DNA of 64,000 nucleotides from Chloroflexota bacterium (GCA_022825895.1 JAJDVX010000037.1:62001-126000); one strand, 5' to 3'; shown: positions 42,478 through 51,091, counted from the first letter of the stretch. Program-made: numbers and translations. The notes: a model not told the origin generated them from the sequence alone.

Positions 42478-45015
42478 TCACCTATCACTATCTTCCACAA
42501 ATGGAACCAGAAATCGTTCCACTAACCTATCCGGCGTCAACTCCAATTCCTCAAGCCTTACCTCGCACCTCGGTACTAGGCTAGCAACCGGCGTCTCGTC
42601 AGCACAGAGTTCATCAAAAAGCAAGCGCACTGATCCCACCAACTCATCGAGTTTCGACAGCGTCATTGACAATGTGTCTCCTACAGTCACCGATCGACTG
42701 GCCAGGTTGTTTGGATGGACTACAACACGAACACCACGGATATCTGGATACTGACTTTGGAACCACTCTTCCGACTCCAGTAGCTGACCATGCTCGGATC
42801 TGGTGAGACGAGAGTCCGCCCTTTTCTTGCTCTTAGCCTCCAGTACCAAGGCAAGGTTATGACTAAGAATCCAGAGCACATCTGGACCGATACCCTGTTC
42901 GCTATCGGGCCGCTCGGTTACAAATCCGAGTAATTCCCCGAATTGCTTGAGCGCCTCTTCAAATTGATTACTAGTGGCGGATGCAACTAAGTGAGCCGAG
43001 AGACGCTCCAGTTCCATGACTGCTCCTCGGTAAAGAGCAAACTTTCTAATGTATCTAGAAATCGCCTCAGACTGGCTACTCGGTCTTGGTAACGCCGTAT
43101 AACTCCTGCCTGACATAGGTCTATCGACACGTCTGTTATTGGCATAGGCAGCGCGCTGTAACACTTCTCGAATCGAAGTGTCAGAAGCCAGGTGTGCTGA
43201 TCGGGCACCGAGCTGTAAGAGCCAACCCTTAATCTTGTTGTCAAGCTGATTATCGTCATTACAGAACCTCTGAATGACCCGTGCAGCTCTCAAATAATGA
43301 CCTGCCTGCATCGAAGCAAAACAACGCCGTTCTACTGCGGCAACTGCGACACCCGAGACGTCCACTTTGGACTCTAGGGTCGCATCGGCAAGACTCTCAG
43401 CGTGGAACTGGGTCCATTCTTGCGATCTGTCGAGGCATTGATCGATGACGTCACGCATGCCGTCAGCCGAGTTCACATCTTCACTAATGAGAATTCCAAT
43501 TTCGATCTGTGCTTGGGTTGCGGGAGTCATCAATCCCAGATTACGAGCAACACTCACCCACGCGACCAAGTCTGCTCCGAGAAGAATCACTACGCAGTGA
43601 TCACCGCTGCCTCTAGTTCCCCGCCCCATACCCTGCTCTACTCGCTGGGCCATGCTGACATTAATGCCCTCTCCTCCCTCTAATACAGCGGCCATAAACA
43701 AGTCATAGTCATTGGTTCCGCGGGGCAACCCACTCAATATCAAGAGACGACAGCTATCAGCAGGAAGGTCAATTCCGTCATATCTGTTAGGGAACGCAAA
43801 CGGTCCATTCCTCTCGCGTCTGACGAGAGCGTTCACTGCACCAGCAACCGCATCCGAAACAGCGACAGAAGCCACGCCATCCCACAACTGAGCAGTCGCC
43901 GTCGACGGCGTCAAAATCACGACCCCGGAATCTGAAGCAATTTCCACCGCCATCTCTCTTACGATATCCCCTGCCTCATCAGGCTCTAAACCCACAATCT
44001 CTGGAATCAAGATCATTCGCTCCCCAACGCCAGCTAAGGACGAGGGAGAGATAGGCTTTGATACCGATATATGATCGGCATCAAACGTTCTAACAATCGA
44101 ACTATCATCTGCTACCGTCGCCGACATATAGACTCGATGCGGACAGCCGACGAAGCTAGGAAATAAACTCACCATTGGATAGAATGGCGTTATTACAATT
44201 CGATCCCTGCTAATCAGAGCATGGCAAAGTTTGAATGAGTCGCGAATCAACGGCCATACAAGTGCGAAGTCAGAATCTGCTACATCAGAGAGCTTTCGAC
44301 GCATTTCATCTGACCGACTTGCCCAGCTGACGTATGGGACTTCGAGGATGTGACTCTCTCTCCCCGCGAGTATGTCATCATACGTGCCCTGCCGATCTTG
44401 CTGTACAAAGTCACCGCGAAACAAAGTTGTGATTTCATCATAGAGATCCTCGAAATCGTCCCGGTCAATAGTAAGAGAGAAAATCTCTCGCATTCTTGAG
44501 AAAGCAGTATGTGCATCGTCGAGAATAATGCCTCTTAAATCGACGTGACCTCTTGTCGATCCCGAGATACCAAACCTGCTGCGGCCATTAAAGAGCGCAT
44601 GATATGTGGCGACCATGACTGCATTGGCACTGAGAAACTCGTCCGATAGTCGTTGGCCGGCACCGCTGACATATGGCACGGCATTGATTCCATACTGTCG
44701 AGAGTGATCAAGGATTTGATTTTGCAACTGCCTTGTTGGGCATAAGTAGAGAACAGGTCCTTCATGTTCGTTAATCAGTGATTGGGCAATTAGGAGGCCG
44801 ACTAGAGTCTTTCCGCCACCCGTGTTTAGCTTTATCACGACGTCGCGTTCATGACGTCGAGCGTGCCATTGCCTGAGTGCCTCGGCTTGGCTGTTCCAGA
44901 GGTCATCGATACCTGGGGGATTTGGGAGACGTAAGAAGATTTCTTTGGGATCGATGGCCCTAGGCCTCTGCCGCCGGTTTCTAAGTCTATTGAAATCAAC
45001 CATGCTAACCCCCAT
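42478..45015 (-). CDS. SF2 (XPD/DinG-like) helicase with a C-terminal PD-(D/E)XK-like motif
   Basis: 845 residues. Motif I is NTGGGKT (about 64-70), motif II the variant DDAH (about 166), motif III MSATV (about 297) and motif VI QRVEQGMGRGTRG (about 460-472). The second half of the motor resembles Helicase_C_2 of XPD/DinG proteins. Near residue 712, GPDVLW followed 13 residues later by LVLEAKSKK fits a PD-(D/E)XK nuclease core. Low GC content and isolation suggest horizontal gain. Likely a single-gene helicase-nuclease with a defence or DNA-processing role (inferred). No partner gene is adjacent. Confidence 0.75.
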   Translation of the reverse strand: MGVSMVDFNRLRNRRQRPRAIDPKEIFLRLPNPPGIDDLWNSQAEALRQWHARRHERDVVIKLNTGGGKTLVGLLIAQSLINEHEGPVLYLCPTRQLQNQILDHSRQYGINAVPYVSGAGQRLSDEFLSANAVMVATYHALFNGRSRFGISGSTRGHVDLRGIILDDAHTAFSRMREIFSLTIDRDDFEDLYDEITTLFRGDFVQQDRQGTYDDILAGRESHILEVPYVSWASRSDEMRRKLSDVADSDFALVWPLIRDSFKLCHALISRDRIVITPFYPMVSLFPSFVGCPHRVYMSATVADDSSIVRTFDADHISVSKPISPSSLAGVGERMILIPEIVGLEPDEAGDIVREMAVEIASDSGVVILTPSTATAQLWDGVASVAVSDAVAGAVNALVRRERNGPFAFPNRYDGIDLPADSCRLLILSGLPRGTNDYDLFMAAVLEGGEGINVSMAQRVEQGMGRGTRGSGDHCVVILLGADLVAWVSVARNLGLMTPATQAQIEIGILISEDVNSADGMRDVIDQCLDRSQEWTQFHAESLADATLESKVDVSGVAVAAVERRCFASMQAGHYLRAARVIQRFCNDDNQLDNKIKGWLLQLGARSAHLASDTSIREVLQRAAYANNRRVDRPMSGRSYTALPRPSSQSEAISRYIRKFALYRGAVMELERLSAHLVASATSNQFEEALKQFGELLGFVTERPDSEQGIGPDVLWILSHNLALVLEAKSKKRADSRLTRSEHGQLLESEEWFQSQYPDIRGVRVVVHPNNLASRSVTVGDTLSMTLSKLDELVGSVRLLFDELCADETPVASLVPRCEVRLEELELTPDRLVERFLVPFVEDSDR

Positions 45016-45221
45016 ACTTGCAAGCGACGAAACAAGATTCCGTCCGGCGCCTGACGTTTAGCCTGGACTGCGTGCCGCAGACGTTGACCTGCGGCAGAGC
45101 ATCAAGGGTATCATGGTATCTGGAGGGAGAAGGTTACGGTCGAAGTAGCTAGCACGCTTGGCACCCAAGCCTGGGTCAAAGTCAGTTCCATCCGAACGTA
45201 ATCGTATGACGCAAGCGACGA

Positions 45222-45345
45222 AGGGCGAACCACCGGCCGCCCCCGCTTCGTGATCACATATCCCGCCCCGTCGCCGCTACGTCTTCGATCAGCCGGTAGC
45301 ACTTCGTCCTCAACACCGTCGCTGGCAGAGTTCCAGCCGACTTGA
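45222..45345 (-). pseudogene. Decayed Phd/YefM-type antitoxin
   Basis: The reverse strand encodes TKCYRLIEDVATG in one frame (about 45265-45310) and YVITKRGRPVVR in another (about 45222-45260). Together these are the two halves of a Phd-like antitoxin (Phd-like pattern: CLRLIDEV..G...VITKRGRPVAR). A frame change separates them, so it is a broken gene. No RelE/Doc-type toxin lies next to it. Confidence 0.55.
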
Positions 45346-45389
45346 GCAGACACCTTGACACTCCACGTCATTGACGTTGTGATGTCTGC

Positions 45390-45662
45390 ATGCGAATCAC
45401 TCTCACTGTTGACGACGACCTCGCCGATGCTCTTGAGCAGCGGGCGAAGCGGCTTGGTGTGTCGTTCGACCAGGTCGTAAACGAGACGCTGCGGCGCGGC
45501 CTGGCGGCGCAGGTGGACGAGGACCGGCCGGTGTTTCGTGTCCGGCCGTTTCGCAGTGGCTTTCGCCCCGGCGTTGACCCGCTGAAGCTCAACCAGCTCA
45601 ACGACGAGTTGGAAGTCCAGGCCTTCCTGGAGAAACACCCCGACTGGCCGTCCCGAACCTGA
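45390..45662 (+). CDS. VapB-type ribbon-helix-helix antitoxin (orphan)
   Basis: 90 residues from the ATG at 45390. The N-terminal MRITLTVDDDLADALEQRAK, then VSFDQVVNETLRRGLA, is the ribbon-helix-helix DNA-binding module of VapB antitoxins. The C-terminal half, KLNQLNDELEVQAFLE, would wrap the toxin. No PIN-domain toxin follows within 160 bp, so it is an antitoxin orphan or paired with a toxin elsewhere. Confidence 0.75.
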   Translation: MRITLTVDDDLADALEQRAKRLGVSFDQVVNETLRRGLAAQVDEDRPVFRVRPFRSGFRPGVDPLKLNQLNDELEVQAFLEKHPDWPSRT

Positions 45663-45825
45663 ACGTGCCCGCCCGCGACTGAATGTCCGGGGCGGCCGGT
45701 AACGCTCCCGGCAGGCGCTGGACCTGGCCGAACGGTGGTTCCTCGCATCCAGCAGGATCGAGGACGACGCAACTGTCCCGGATTCGTCTCCGGCTGTCGC
45801 CGAGGCTGGCTCGTAGGATTCGGGG

Positions 45826-46503
45826 ATGAGCTATTTCGAGTTGCCGGAGCCCCGGCGGGAGCGGTGTCCGTTTTGCGACAACGTGGCCGGTCGCGAAACG
45901 GAAGGGGGCGTTCGGTGCGCGGTGGTGTCGGAGACCGATCTGACGCTGACCTTTGTTGCGCCGAGGCGGCAGCACCCGGGGCGGCTGCTGGTTATCAGCA
46001 AGCGGCACGCGCCGACGCTGCTTGACCTCTCGGACGAGGAAGCGGCGGCGATCATGCGGGATACGCGTCGCGCGGCGCTGGCCGTGACCAGGGCCTTCAA
46101 GCCGGACGGCCTGACGATCTACCAGAACAACGGCGTCGGGGCGGGTCACGAGATTCCGCACGTCCACATGCACGTCGTGCCCCGCTATCAGGATGACGGA
46201 GGGGCGAATCCCGAGAAGGGACCGGTCATGGCTAACGAGAGAGCTTTGCGTAGTCCGTCGTTGGGTGCGCGGAAGACCCTCACCCCAACCCTCTCCCACG
46301 GGGAGAGGGAGAAAGAGCGGCGAGACCAGGATCGGAGGATCCCTCATCTGAAGGCGAGGAGTGAGCGGAGAGAAGTGAGAAGTGAGATCGGACAGGAAAG
46401 GGAGAAAGAGCGGCGGCGCGTCGGAGGTGAGGAGCGTTCTGAAGTGATTCCCTACGAGGAGCGGGCTGAGGTGGCGACCCGGATCAGGCGTTTTATCGAG
46501 TAG
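45826..46503 (+). CDS. HIT-family nucleotide hydrolase with an in-frame repeat insertion
   Basis: 225 residues. The HIT domain is complete: an N-terminal CPFC zinc-like pair, LLVISKRHAPTLLDLSDEE, YQNNGVGAGHEIPHVHMHVV with the catalytic HxHxH at about 111-115. HIT enzymes hydrolyse nucleotide phosphoramidates or related adenylated molecules. Residues about 137-205 (including LGARKTLTPTLSHGERE and ARSERREVRSEIG) are translated dispersed repeats; the natural end EVIPYEERAEVATRIRRF follows directly. About 70 codons thus appear inserted without breaking the frame. Confidence 0.85.
   Translation: MSYFELPEPRRERCPFCDNVAGRETEGGVRCAVVSETDLTLTFVAPRRQHPGRLLVISKRHAPTLLDLSDEEAAAIMRDTRRAALAVTRAFKPDGLTIYQNNGVGAGHEIPHVHMHVVPRYQDDGGANPEKGPVMANERALRSPSLGARKTLTPTLSHGEREKERRDQDRRIPHLKARSERREVRSEIGQEREKERRRVGGEERSEVIPYEERAEVATRIRRFIE
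46229..46318. repeat. Dispersed palindromic element, copy 1 (inside HIT gene)
   Basis: Carries TTGCGTAG, TTGGGTGCGCGGAAGACC, TCACCCC and CCTCTCCCACGGGGAGAGGG. It matches the elements at 47790, 47938, 48272 and 49836 in order and spacing. Confidence 0.75.
46351..46430. repeat. Dispersed repeat, copy 2 (inside HIT gene)
   Basis: The first 30 bp are identical to 41333-41362. It adds to the coding insertion in the HIT gene. Confidence 0.7.
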
Positions 46504-46578
46504 GGGCGGGCGGCGGTCGTTTCGGGCTGGCGGCTGGCACCATGGCGGGTGTTGTCCGCTCTCGTGCCAGGCGCTGCC

Positions 46579-47730
46579 ATGAAGATTGCCGACATCCAGT
46601 TTTATTCCTTCAACCCGGGCCGTCGGAACCTGGAGGTGGTGCGGGTCGAATCGGACAACGGCTACTACGGCTGGGGCGAGGTGGGCCTGACCTCGCGGAA
46701 CCTGGCGGTGGGCGGGGCCATTGCGCACTTCCGGGACTTCCTGATCGGCCAGGATCCGCGGCGCATCGGGCGCATCTGGCAGGAGACGTACCGCAGCCAG
46801 TACTTCGAAGGCGGACGGGTGCTGACCTCGGCCATGGCGGCCATCGACATCGCGCTGCACGACCTGGTGGCGAAGAGCCTGGGGGTGCCCGTCTACCAAC
46901 TGCTGGGCGGCAGGCAGCGGGACTTCGTGCCCTGTTTCGTCACCACCAACGCCCGGAACCAGGACGACCTGGTGGAGGAGGTGAAGGGCCTGGTGGCGGA
47001 CGGCTGGGAGTGCATCCGCACCCTGGTGTGGGGCCTTTGGGAGACCGAGGGGCAGGTCTTTTCGCCGCGCGAGTCGGTGGCGATCACCGCCGAGTGGCAT
47101 ACGGCGGTGCGCGAGGCGGTGGGGCCGGGTCCCGTGATCGGGCCGGACTATCACCACCGGCTGAGCGTGGCCGAGGCGGCCTCCTATTGCCAGCGCATGC
47201 CGCCGGGGACCATCGATTTCCTGGAAGAGCCGATCCGCGACGAGACGCCGGCGGCCTACGCCACGCTGCGGTCCATGACCGACATCCCCTTCGCCATTGG
47301 CGAGGAGTTCTCCAGCAAGTGGCAGTTCGCGCCCTACATCGAGCAGGGGCTGACCAACTTCGCCCGCCTGGACGTTTGCAACGTCGGCGGCTTTACGGAG
47401 GCCATGAAGGTGGCGGGCTGGTGCGAGACGCACTACATCGACCTGATGCCGCACAACCCGCTGGGGCCGGTCTGCACGGCGGCCAGCGTGCACCTGGGCG
47501 CGGCGGTGCCGAACTGGGCCTGGCTGGAGGACCGGACCGTTGACCTGGGCCGGTTGTACTCGGATGAGATCTTTCCCGTCCAGCCCAAGCTGGACGGCAC
47601 CTGGTACCCGGTGCCGGACGGGCCAGGGCTGGGCGTGGAGATTGACCTGGATGTAATCAAGGAGATTCCCTCCCGGCAGACCGAAACCCCGCATACGGTT
47701 CGACCGGATGGGTCGGTGACGAACTTCTGA
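46579..47730 (+). CDS. Enolase-superfamily (MR/MLE) enzyme, paralogue A
   Basis: 383 residues from the ATG at 46579. The capping domain carries DNGYYGWGEVGL. The barrel carries the expected ligands and catalytic residues: GPDYHHRLSVAEA, DFLEEPIRDE and AIGEEFSSKW, with MPHNPLGPVC near the end. It belongs to the galactonate/mannonate dehydratase-like group. The gene at 48652 is a close paralogue, so the pair results from duplication. The likely role is dehydration of an acid sugar, with the exact epimer unresolved. Confidence 0.88.
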   Translation: MKIADIQFYSFNPGRRNLEVVRVESDNGYYGWGEVGLTSRNLAVGGAIAHFRDFLIGQDPRRIGRIWQETYRSQYFEGGRVLTSAMAAIDIALHDLVAKSLGVPVYQLLGGRQRDFVPCFVTTNARNQDDLVEEVKGLVADGWECIRTLVWGLWETEGQVFSPRESVAITAEWHTAVREAVGPGPVIGPDYHHRLSVAEAASYCQRMPPGTIDFLEEPIRDETPAAYATLRSMTDIPFAIGEEFSSKWQFAPYIEQGLTNFARLDVCNVGGFTEAMKVAGWCETHYIDLMPHNPLGPVCTAASVHLGAAVPNWAWLEDRTVDLGRLYSDEIFPVQPKLDGTWYPVPDGPGLGVEIDLDVIKEIPSRQTETPHTVRPDGSVTNF

Positions 47731-47789
47731 GGGCGGTGGGCGCGATGAACAAGACGCTTCGCGGCCATATGAATCACCGGAGAGACCCC

Positions 47790-47882
47790 TGCGCAACCCA
47801 AAGTTGGGTGCGCGGAAGACCCCTCACCGATTTCGGCCGAAGACGGCCGATTCTGCCTCTCCCCTCGGAGAGGGTGAAGCAC
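47790..47882. repeat. Dispersed palindromic element, copy 2
   Basis: Starts with CTGCGCAACCC and TTGGGTGCGC in inverted arrangement. Then come GGAAGACCCCTCACCGATTT, the CGGCCGAAGACGGCCG hairpin and a CCTCTCCCC/GGAGAGGG hairpin. Confidence 0.8.
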
Positions 47883-47937
47883 GGCGCGGCCTGCATTTGA
47901 TTGCATCCGAACGTGCTTGCGGGCGTGGAGACCACGA

Positions 47938-48010
47938 CCGGAAGACCCCTCACCGATTTCGGCCGGGGACGGCCGAATCTGCCTCTCCCCCAGGAGAGGG
48001 TGAAGATGGG
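47938..48010. repeat. Dispersed palindromic element, copy 3
   Basis: Same order: GGAAGACCCCTCACCGATTT, then CGGCCGGGGACGGCCG and CCTCTCCCCCAGGAGAGGG. About 90% like copy 2 over the shared part, judged by eye. Confidence 0.8.
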
Positions 48011-48271
48011 ATCCCGTGCGAAACGAAGGGCGGGGGCGCCGGGGTGTGGTTCGACACGGTTCTCCGAGGGACTGCGAACCGGCTCACCACGAACGGGGTG
48101 GGGGCCTCAAAGAGAGGGCGAGGTTCCTCACTCCGCTGCGCTGCGTTCGGAATGACAGGGGGACGCGGGTGCACGGAAGACGGGCGGGTTGGGGACGCGG
48201 CCGCTGTGACGTGGGAGTGGCGTCGTGGGGAAAAGGGCGCGATCGAGCGCGGGTCCCAGGCTGCGCGCAGC
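48011..48271. other. Gene-free repeat-rich spacer
   Basis: No gene supported between the repeat copies. It includes CTCAAAGAGAGGGCGAGG and CCTCACTCCGCTGCGCTGCG, sequence of the type seen in intergenic dispersed repeats. Confidence 0.55.
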
Positions 48272-48317
48272 CTGGGCCACAAGGCCGGATTCAGCCTCTC
48301 CCCCAGGAGAGGCTGAA
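48272..48317. repeat. Dispersed palindromic element, partial copy 4
   Basis: Retains only the right-hand module CCTCTCCCCCAGGAGAGGC with GAAG, after GGCCGGATTCAG. Confidence 0.65.
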
Positions 48318-48380
48318 GAGTCGCCACAACTTCGAGGACGAGGGGCGCTTTGCAACGGTCTAGCTCTGGAGCGAACGGTC

Positions 48381-48578
48381 ATGAGAGTGACCTATGACCC
48401 AGAGGCGGACACCGTAGTGATCAGCCTGCGCAAGTCGGCTATCGACGAGAGCGACGAAGTTCGGCCGGGCGTGATCGCCGATTTCGATGCCGCCGGTGAG
48501 GTTGTGCGCTTTGAGGTCCTTGACGCATCGCGCGTCGTTCAGAATCCGCGCGAGATTCGGTTTGTGATCGCCGAGTAG
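48381..48578 (+). CDS. DUF2283 family small protein
   Basis: 65 residues from the ATG at 48381. It follows the DUF2283 pattern closely: MRVTYDPEADTVVISLR, then DESDEVRPGVIADFDAAGEV and FEVLDASRVV. These small beta proteins often sit near toxin-antitoxin and mobile genes; no activity is assigned. Surrounded by dispersed repeats. Confidence 0.8.
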   Translation: MRVTYDPEADTVVISLRKSAIDESDEVRPGVIADFDAAGEVVRFEVLDASRVVQNPREIRFVIAE

Positions 48579-48651
48579 CAGCTCGGGCTCCGAGTCGCGC
48601 CTTCGGCTGGCACCATGAGGCGTGCCGTTCGCCACCGCGTGAGGCGCCGTT

Positions 48652-49806
48652 ATGAAAATCGCCGACATCCAGTTTCATGCCTTCAATCCGGGCTTTCGCA
48701 ACGTGCAGACCGTGCGGATCGAGTCCGACAACGGCTTCTACGGCTGGGGCGAGGCGGGCCTGAGCACCCGCGACCTGGCGGTGGGCGGGGCGGTGTCGCA
48801 CTTCCGGGAGTTCCTGATCGGCCAGGACCCGCGGCGGATCGGACGTATCTGGCAGGAGGTCTATCGCAGCCAGTACTTCGAGGGCGGGCGCGTGCTGACT
48901 TCCGCGATGTCGGCGATCGACATCGCCCTGCACGACCTGGTGGCCAAGAGCCTGGGCGTGCCCGTCTACCAGCTGCTGGGCGGTAAGCAGCGGGACTTCG
49001 TGCCCTGCTTTGTGACCACGCGGTCCAGCGACCTGGACGACCTGATCGCGGAAGTGAAGGGGCTGGTGGCGGATGGGTGGGAGTGCATTCGCACCTCCAT
49101 GTACGGTCCGGGGATCAGCGACGGCAGCAACCGCTTTGAGCCGCGCGAGTCGGTGGCCGTGACCGCCGAGTGGCACACGGCGCTGCGCGAGGCCGTGGGG
49201 TCCGGGCCGGTGCTGGGTCCCGACTATCACCACCGGCTGAGCGTGGCCGAGGCGGCCTCGTACTGCCAGCGCATGCCGCCGGGAACCATCGATTTCCTGG
49301 AAGAGCCGATCCGCGACGAGAGCCCGAACGCCTACGCCACGCTGCGCACGATGACCGACGTGCCGTTTGCGATCGGCGAGGAGTTTTCCAGCAAGTGGCA
49401 GTTCGCGCCCTACATCGAGCAGGGCCTGACGAACTTTGCGCGGGTGGACATCTGCAACGTTGGTGGGTTCACGGAGGCCATGAAGGTGGCGGGCTGGTGC
49501 GAGGTCCATTACATCGACCTGATGCCGCATAACCCGCTGGGTCCGGTCTGCACGGCGGCCAGCGTGCACATGGGCGCCGCGGTGCCCAACTGGGCCTGGC
49601 TGGAGGACCGCGGACCGGACCTGGGCCGGCTCTACTCGGACGAGCTATTCCCGGTTCAGCACAAGCTGGACGGCGTCTGGTACCCGGTGCCGGACACGCC
49701 CGGTCTGGGGGTGGACATCGACCTGGACGTGGTCAAGGAACTCCCCGTGAGCCACTGGGAGGCCCCGCACCTGACGCGGCCCGACGGGTCGGTGACGAAC
49801 TGGTAG
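48652..49806 (+). CDS. Enolase-superfamily (MR/MLE) enzyme, paralogue B
   Basis: 384 residues from the ATG at 48652. It shares with paralogue A (46579) nearly identical blocks throughout: DNGFYGWGEAGL, YRSQYFEGGRVLTSAM, DFLEEPIRDE and IGEEFSSKWQFAPYIEQ. Differences concentrate in the loop near residue 137-165 (MYGPGISDGSNR), a region that shapes the active-site lid, so the two may have divergent substrates. Ligand residues for the divalent metal are conserved. Confidence 0.88.
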   Translation: MKIADIQFHAFNPGFRNVQTVRIESDNGFYGWGEAGLSTRDLAVGGAVSHFREFLIGQDPRRIGRIWQEVYRSQYFEGGRVLTSAMSAIDIALHDLVAKSLGVPVYQLLGGKQRDFVPCFVTTRSSDLDDLIAEVKGLVADGWECIRTSMYGPGISDGSNRFEPRESVAVTAEWHTALREAVGSGPVLGPDYHHRLSVAEAASYCQRMPPGTIDFLEEPIRDESPNAYATLRTMTDVPFAIGEEFSSKWQFAPYIEQGLTNFARVDICNVGGFTEAMKVAGWCEVHYIDLMPHNPLGPVCTAASVHMGAAVPNWAWLEDRGPDLGRLYSDELFPVQHKLDGVWYPVPDTPGLGVDIDLDVVKELPVSHWEAPHLTRPDGSVTNW

Positions 49807-49835
49807 ACGGCTCGTTCAGGGTCTTGCTCGGGCGA

Positions 49836-49932
49836 GATCTTTGCGTAGCCACGGCTTGGTTGCGCGGAAGACCCTCACCGATTTCGGCCGAAGACGCCCG
49901 AATCTGCCTCTCCCCCAGGAGAGGGTAAAGAA
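49836..49932. repeat. Dispersed palindromic element, copy 5
   Basis: TTGCGTAG, TTGCGCGGAAGACCCTCACC, GATTTCGGCCGAAGACGCC and CCTCTCCCCCAGGAGAGGG, in the same order as copies 2 and 3, downstream of paralogue B. Confidence 0.8.
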
Positions 49933-50053
49933 CGGCGACCGCTTGAGGATATTGACATTGCACACTCGTTCCTCGGGTTAGGCAAAGGTCTCCAAAGAGA
50001 GGGAGTCAGAGCCGGCGAGCAAACGAGAACGAGGGACGTTTGGTAACGGTCTC

Positions 50054-51091
50054 TCAGGTGGGGCGGGGGGCGGGGGCGGCCATGAGGTGGGGGCCGTTGG
50101 TGGCGGAGGACTGGCGGGCGAGGTCGTAGACGCCGTCCTGGAGTTCCAGGACGCGGACGGCCTGGCGGAGGGGGATGGGCGGCGGGTCGCCGTTTTCCAA
50201 CGCTTCAATCGAGCGGCCCATGATGGTGGCCATGATGTCGGAGCGGGGCGACTCGTCATAGACCGTAACGCCCTGGCTGGTGTGGACCTGTACCTGGCCG
50301 ACGAGGTCGGCGCTGTATTGGCCGAGGATGATCGCGTTGGTCCCAACGGCACGGATGACGTACTCGCCGGAATGGTCGCCCAGCGGGTAGGCGTAGCTGC
50401 ATTCGACCAAGCCGGTGCTGCCGTCAGCGGCTCGGAAGAGGCCGGCGGCGTAGTCCTCGAACGGGCGCTGGAACATGGCGTTGGAGATGACACCGGCCAC
50501 CGCTTGCGCCGGCTGACCGCCCATGGCGTCCAGCATGATGTCGATGCCGTGCTGGCACTCCACCGCCCAGCAGCCGCCGCCCGAGATCGATGGGTCGTTG
50601 TGCCAGGCGGAGGGCATGTTGTCGTAGCGGGCGGGCGTTGAGGTGCTGAGGCGACTGTGGAAGTGGGCCAGGTCGCCGAGGGTGCCGTCGGCGATCGATT
50701 GGCCAATCACGTCGAACACCTTGAGTTCACGGGTGGGCAGGGTGAGCGCGCCCCAGAGGCCGGCGGCCTCGGCGGCTTCGACGGCGGGTCGCAGCCGGTC
50801 GGCGCAGTCGGCCCAGGGCTTGTCGAACAGACTCGGAACGCCGGCATCGACACAGGCCTGCAGGTAGCCGGGGGCCAGGGTGTGGCGGCCGGAGACGAGG
50901 GCTACGTCGGGTTTGACCGTTTCCAGGCACTCGGCGGCGGTGTCGAAGACGGGGCAGCCGAAGGACTCGGCCATGGTCGTGCGTTCGGACTCCAGCGGGT
51001 CGAACGCGCCGACAATCTCATGCCCAAGCTGGACGGCGGTGCGGCCCATCCCAAACCCGTGATGACTGTAGGAGAGGACGACGGCGCGCAT
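50054..51091 (-). CDS. Gfo/Idh/MocA family oxidoreductase (4)
   Basis: 345 residues from the ATG at 51091. The N-terminus AVVLSYSHHGFGMGRTAVQL replaces the usual glycine-rich loop. The EKP motif is replaced by FDKPWAD (about residue 95), keeping the Lys. The GCWAVECQHGIDIMLDAM segment carries the conserved His of the second domain. It is a divergent family member whose cofactor loop is atypical, so activity is less certain than for the others. Convergent with paralogue B across a repeat copy. Confidence 0.8.
   Translation of the reverse strand: MRAVVLSYSHHGFGMGRTAVQLGHEIVGAFDPLESERTTMAESFGCPVFDTAAECLETVKPDVALVSGRHTLAPGYLQACVDAGVPSLFDKPWADCADRLRPAVEAAEAAGLWGALTLPTRELKVFDVIGQSIADGTLGDLAHFHSRLSTSTPARYDNMPSAWHNDPSISGGGCWAVECQHGIDIMLDAMGGQPAQAVAGVISNAMFQRPFEDYAAGLFRAADGSTGLVECSYAYPLGDHSGEYVIRAVGTNAIILGQYSADLVGQVQVHTSQGVTVYDESPRSDIMATIMGRSIEALENGDPPPIPLRQAVRVLELQDGVYDLARQSSATNGPHLMAAPAPRPT

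Noticed and set aside
46229..49932. CRISPR array
   Set aside because: Repeats are palindromic, differently spaced and lie between or inside genes; there are no uniform spacers or cas genes.
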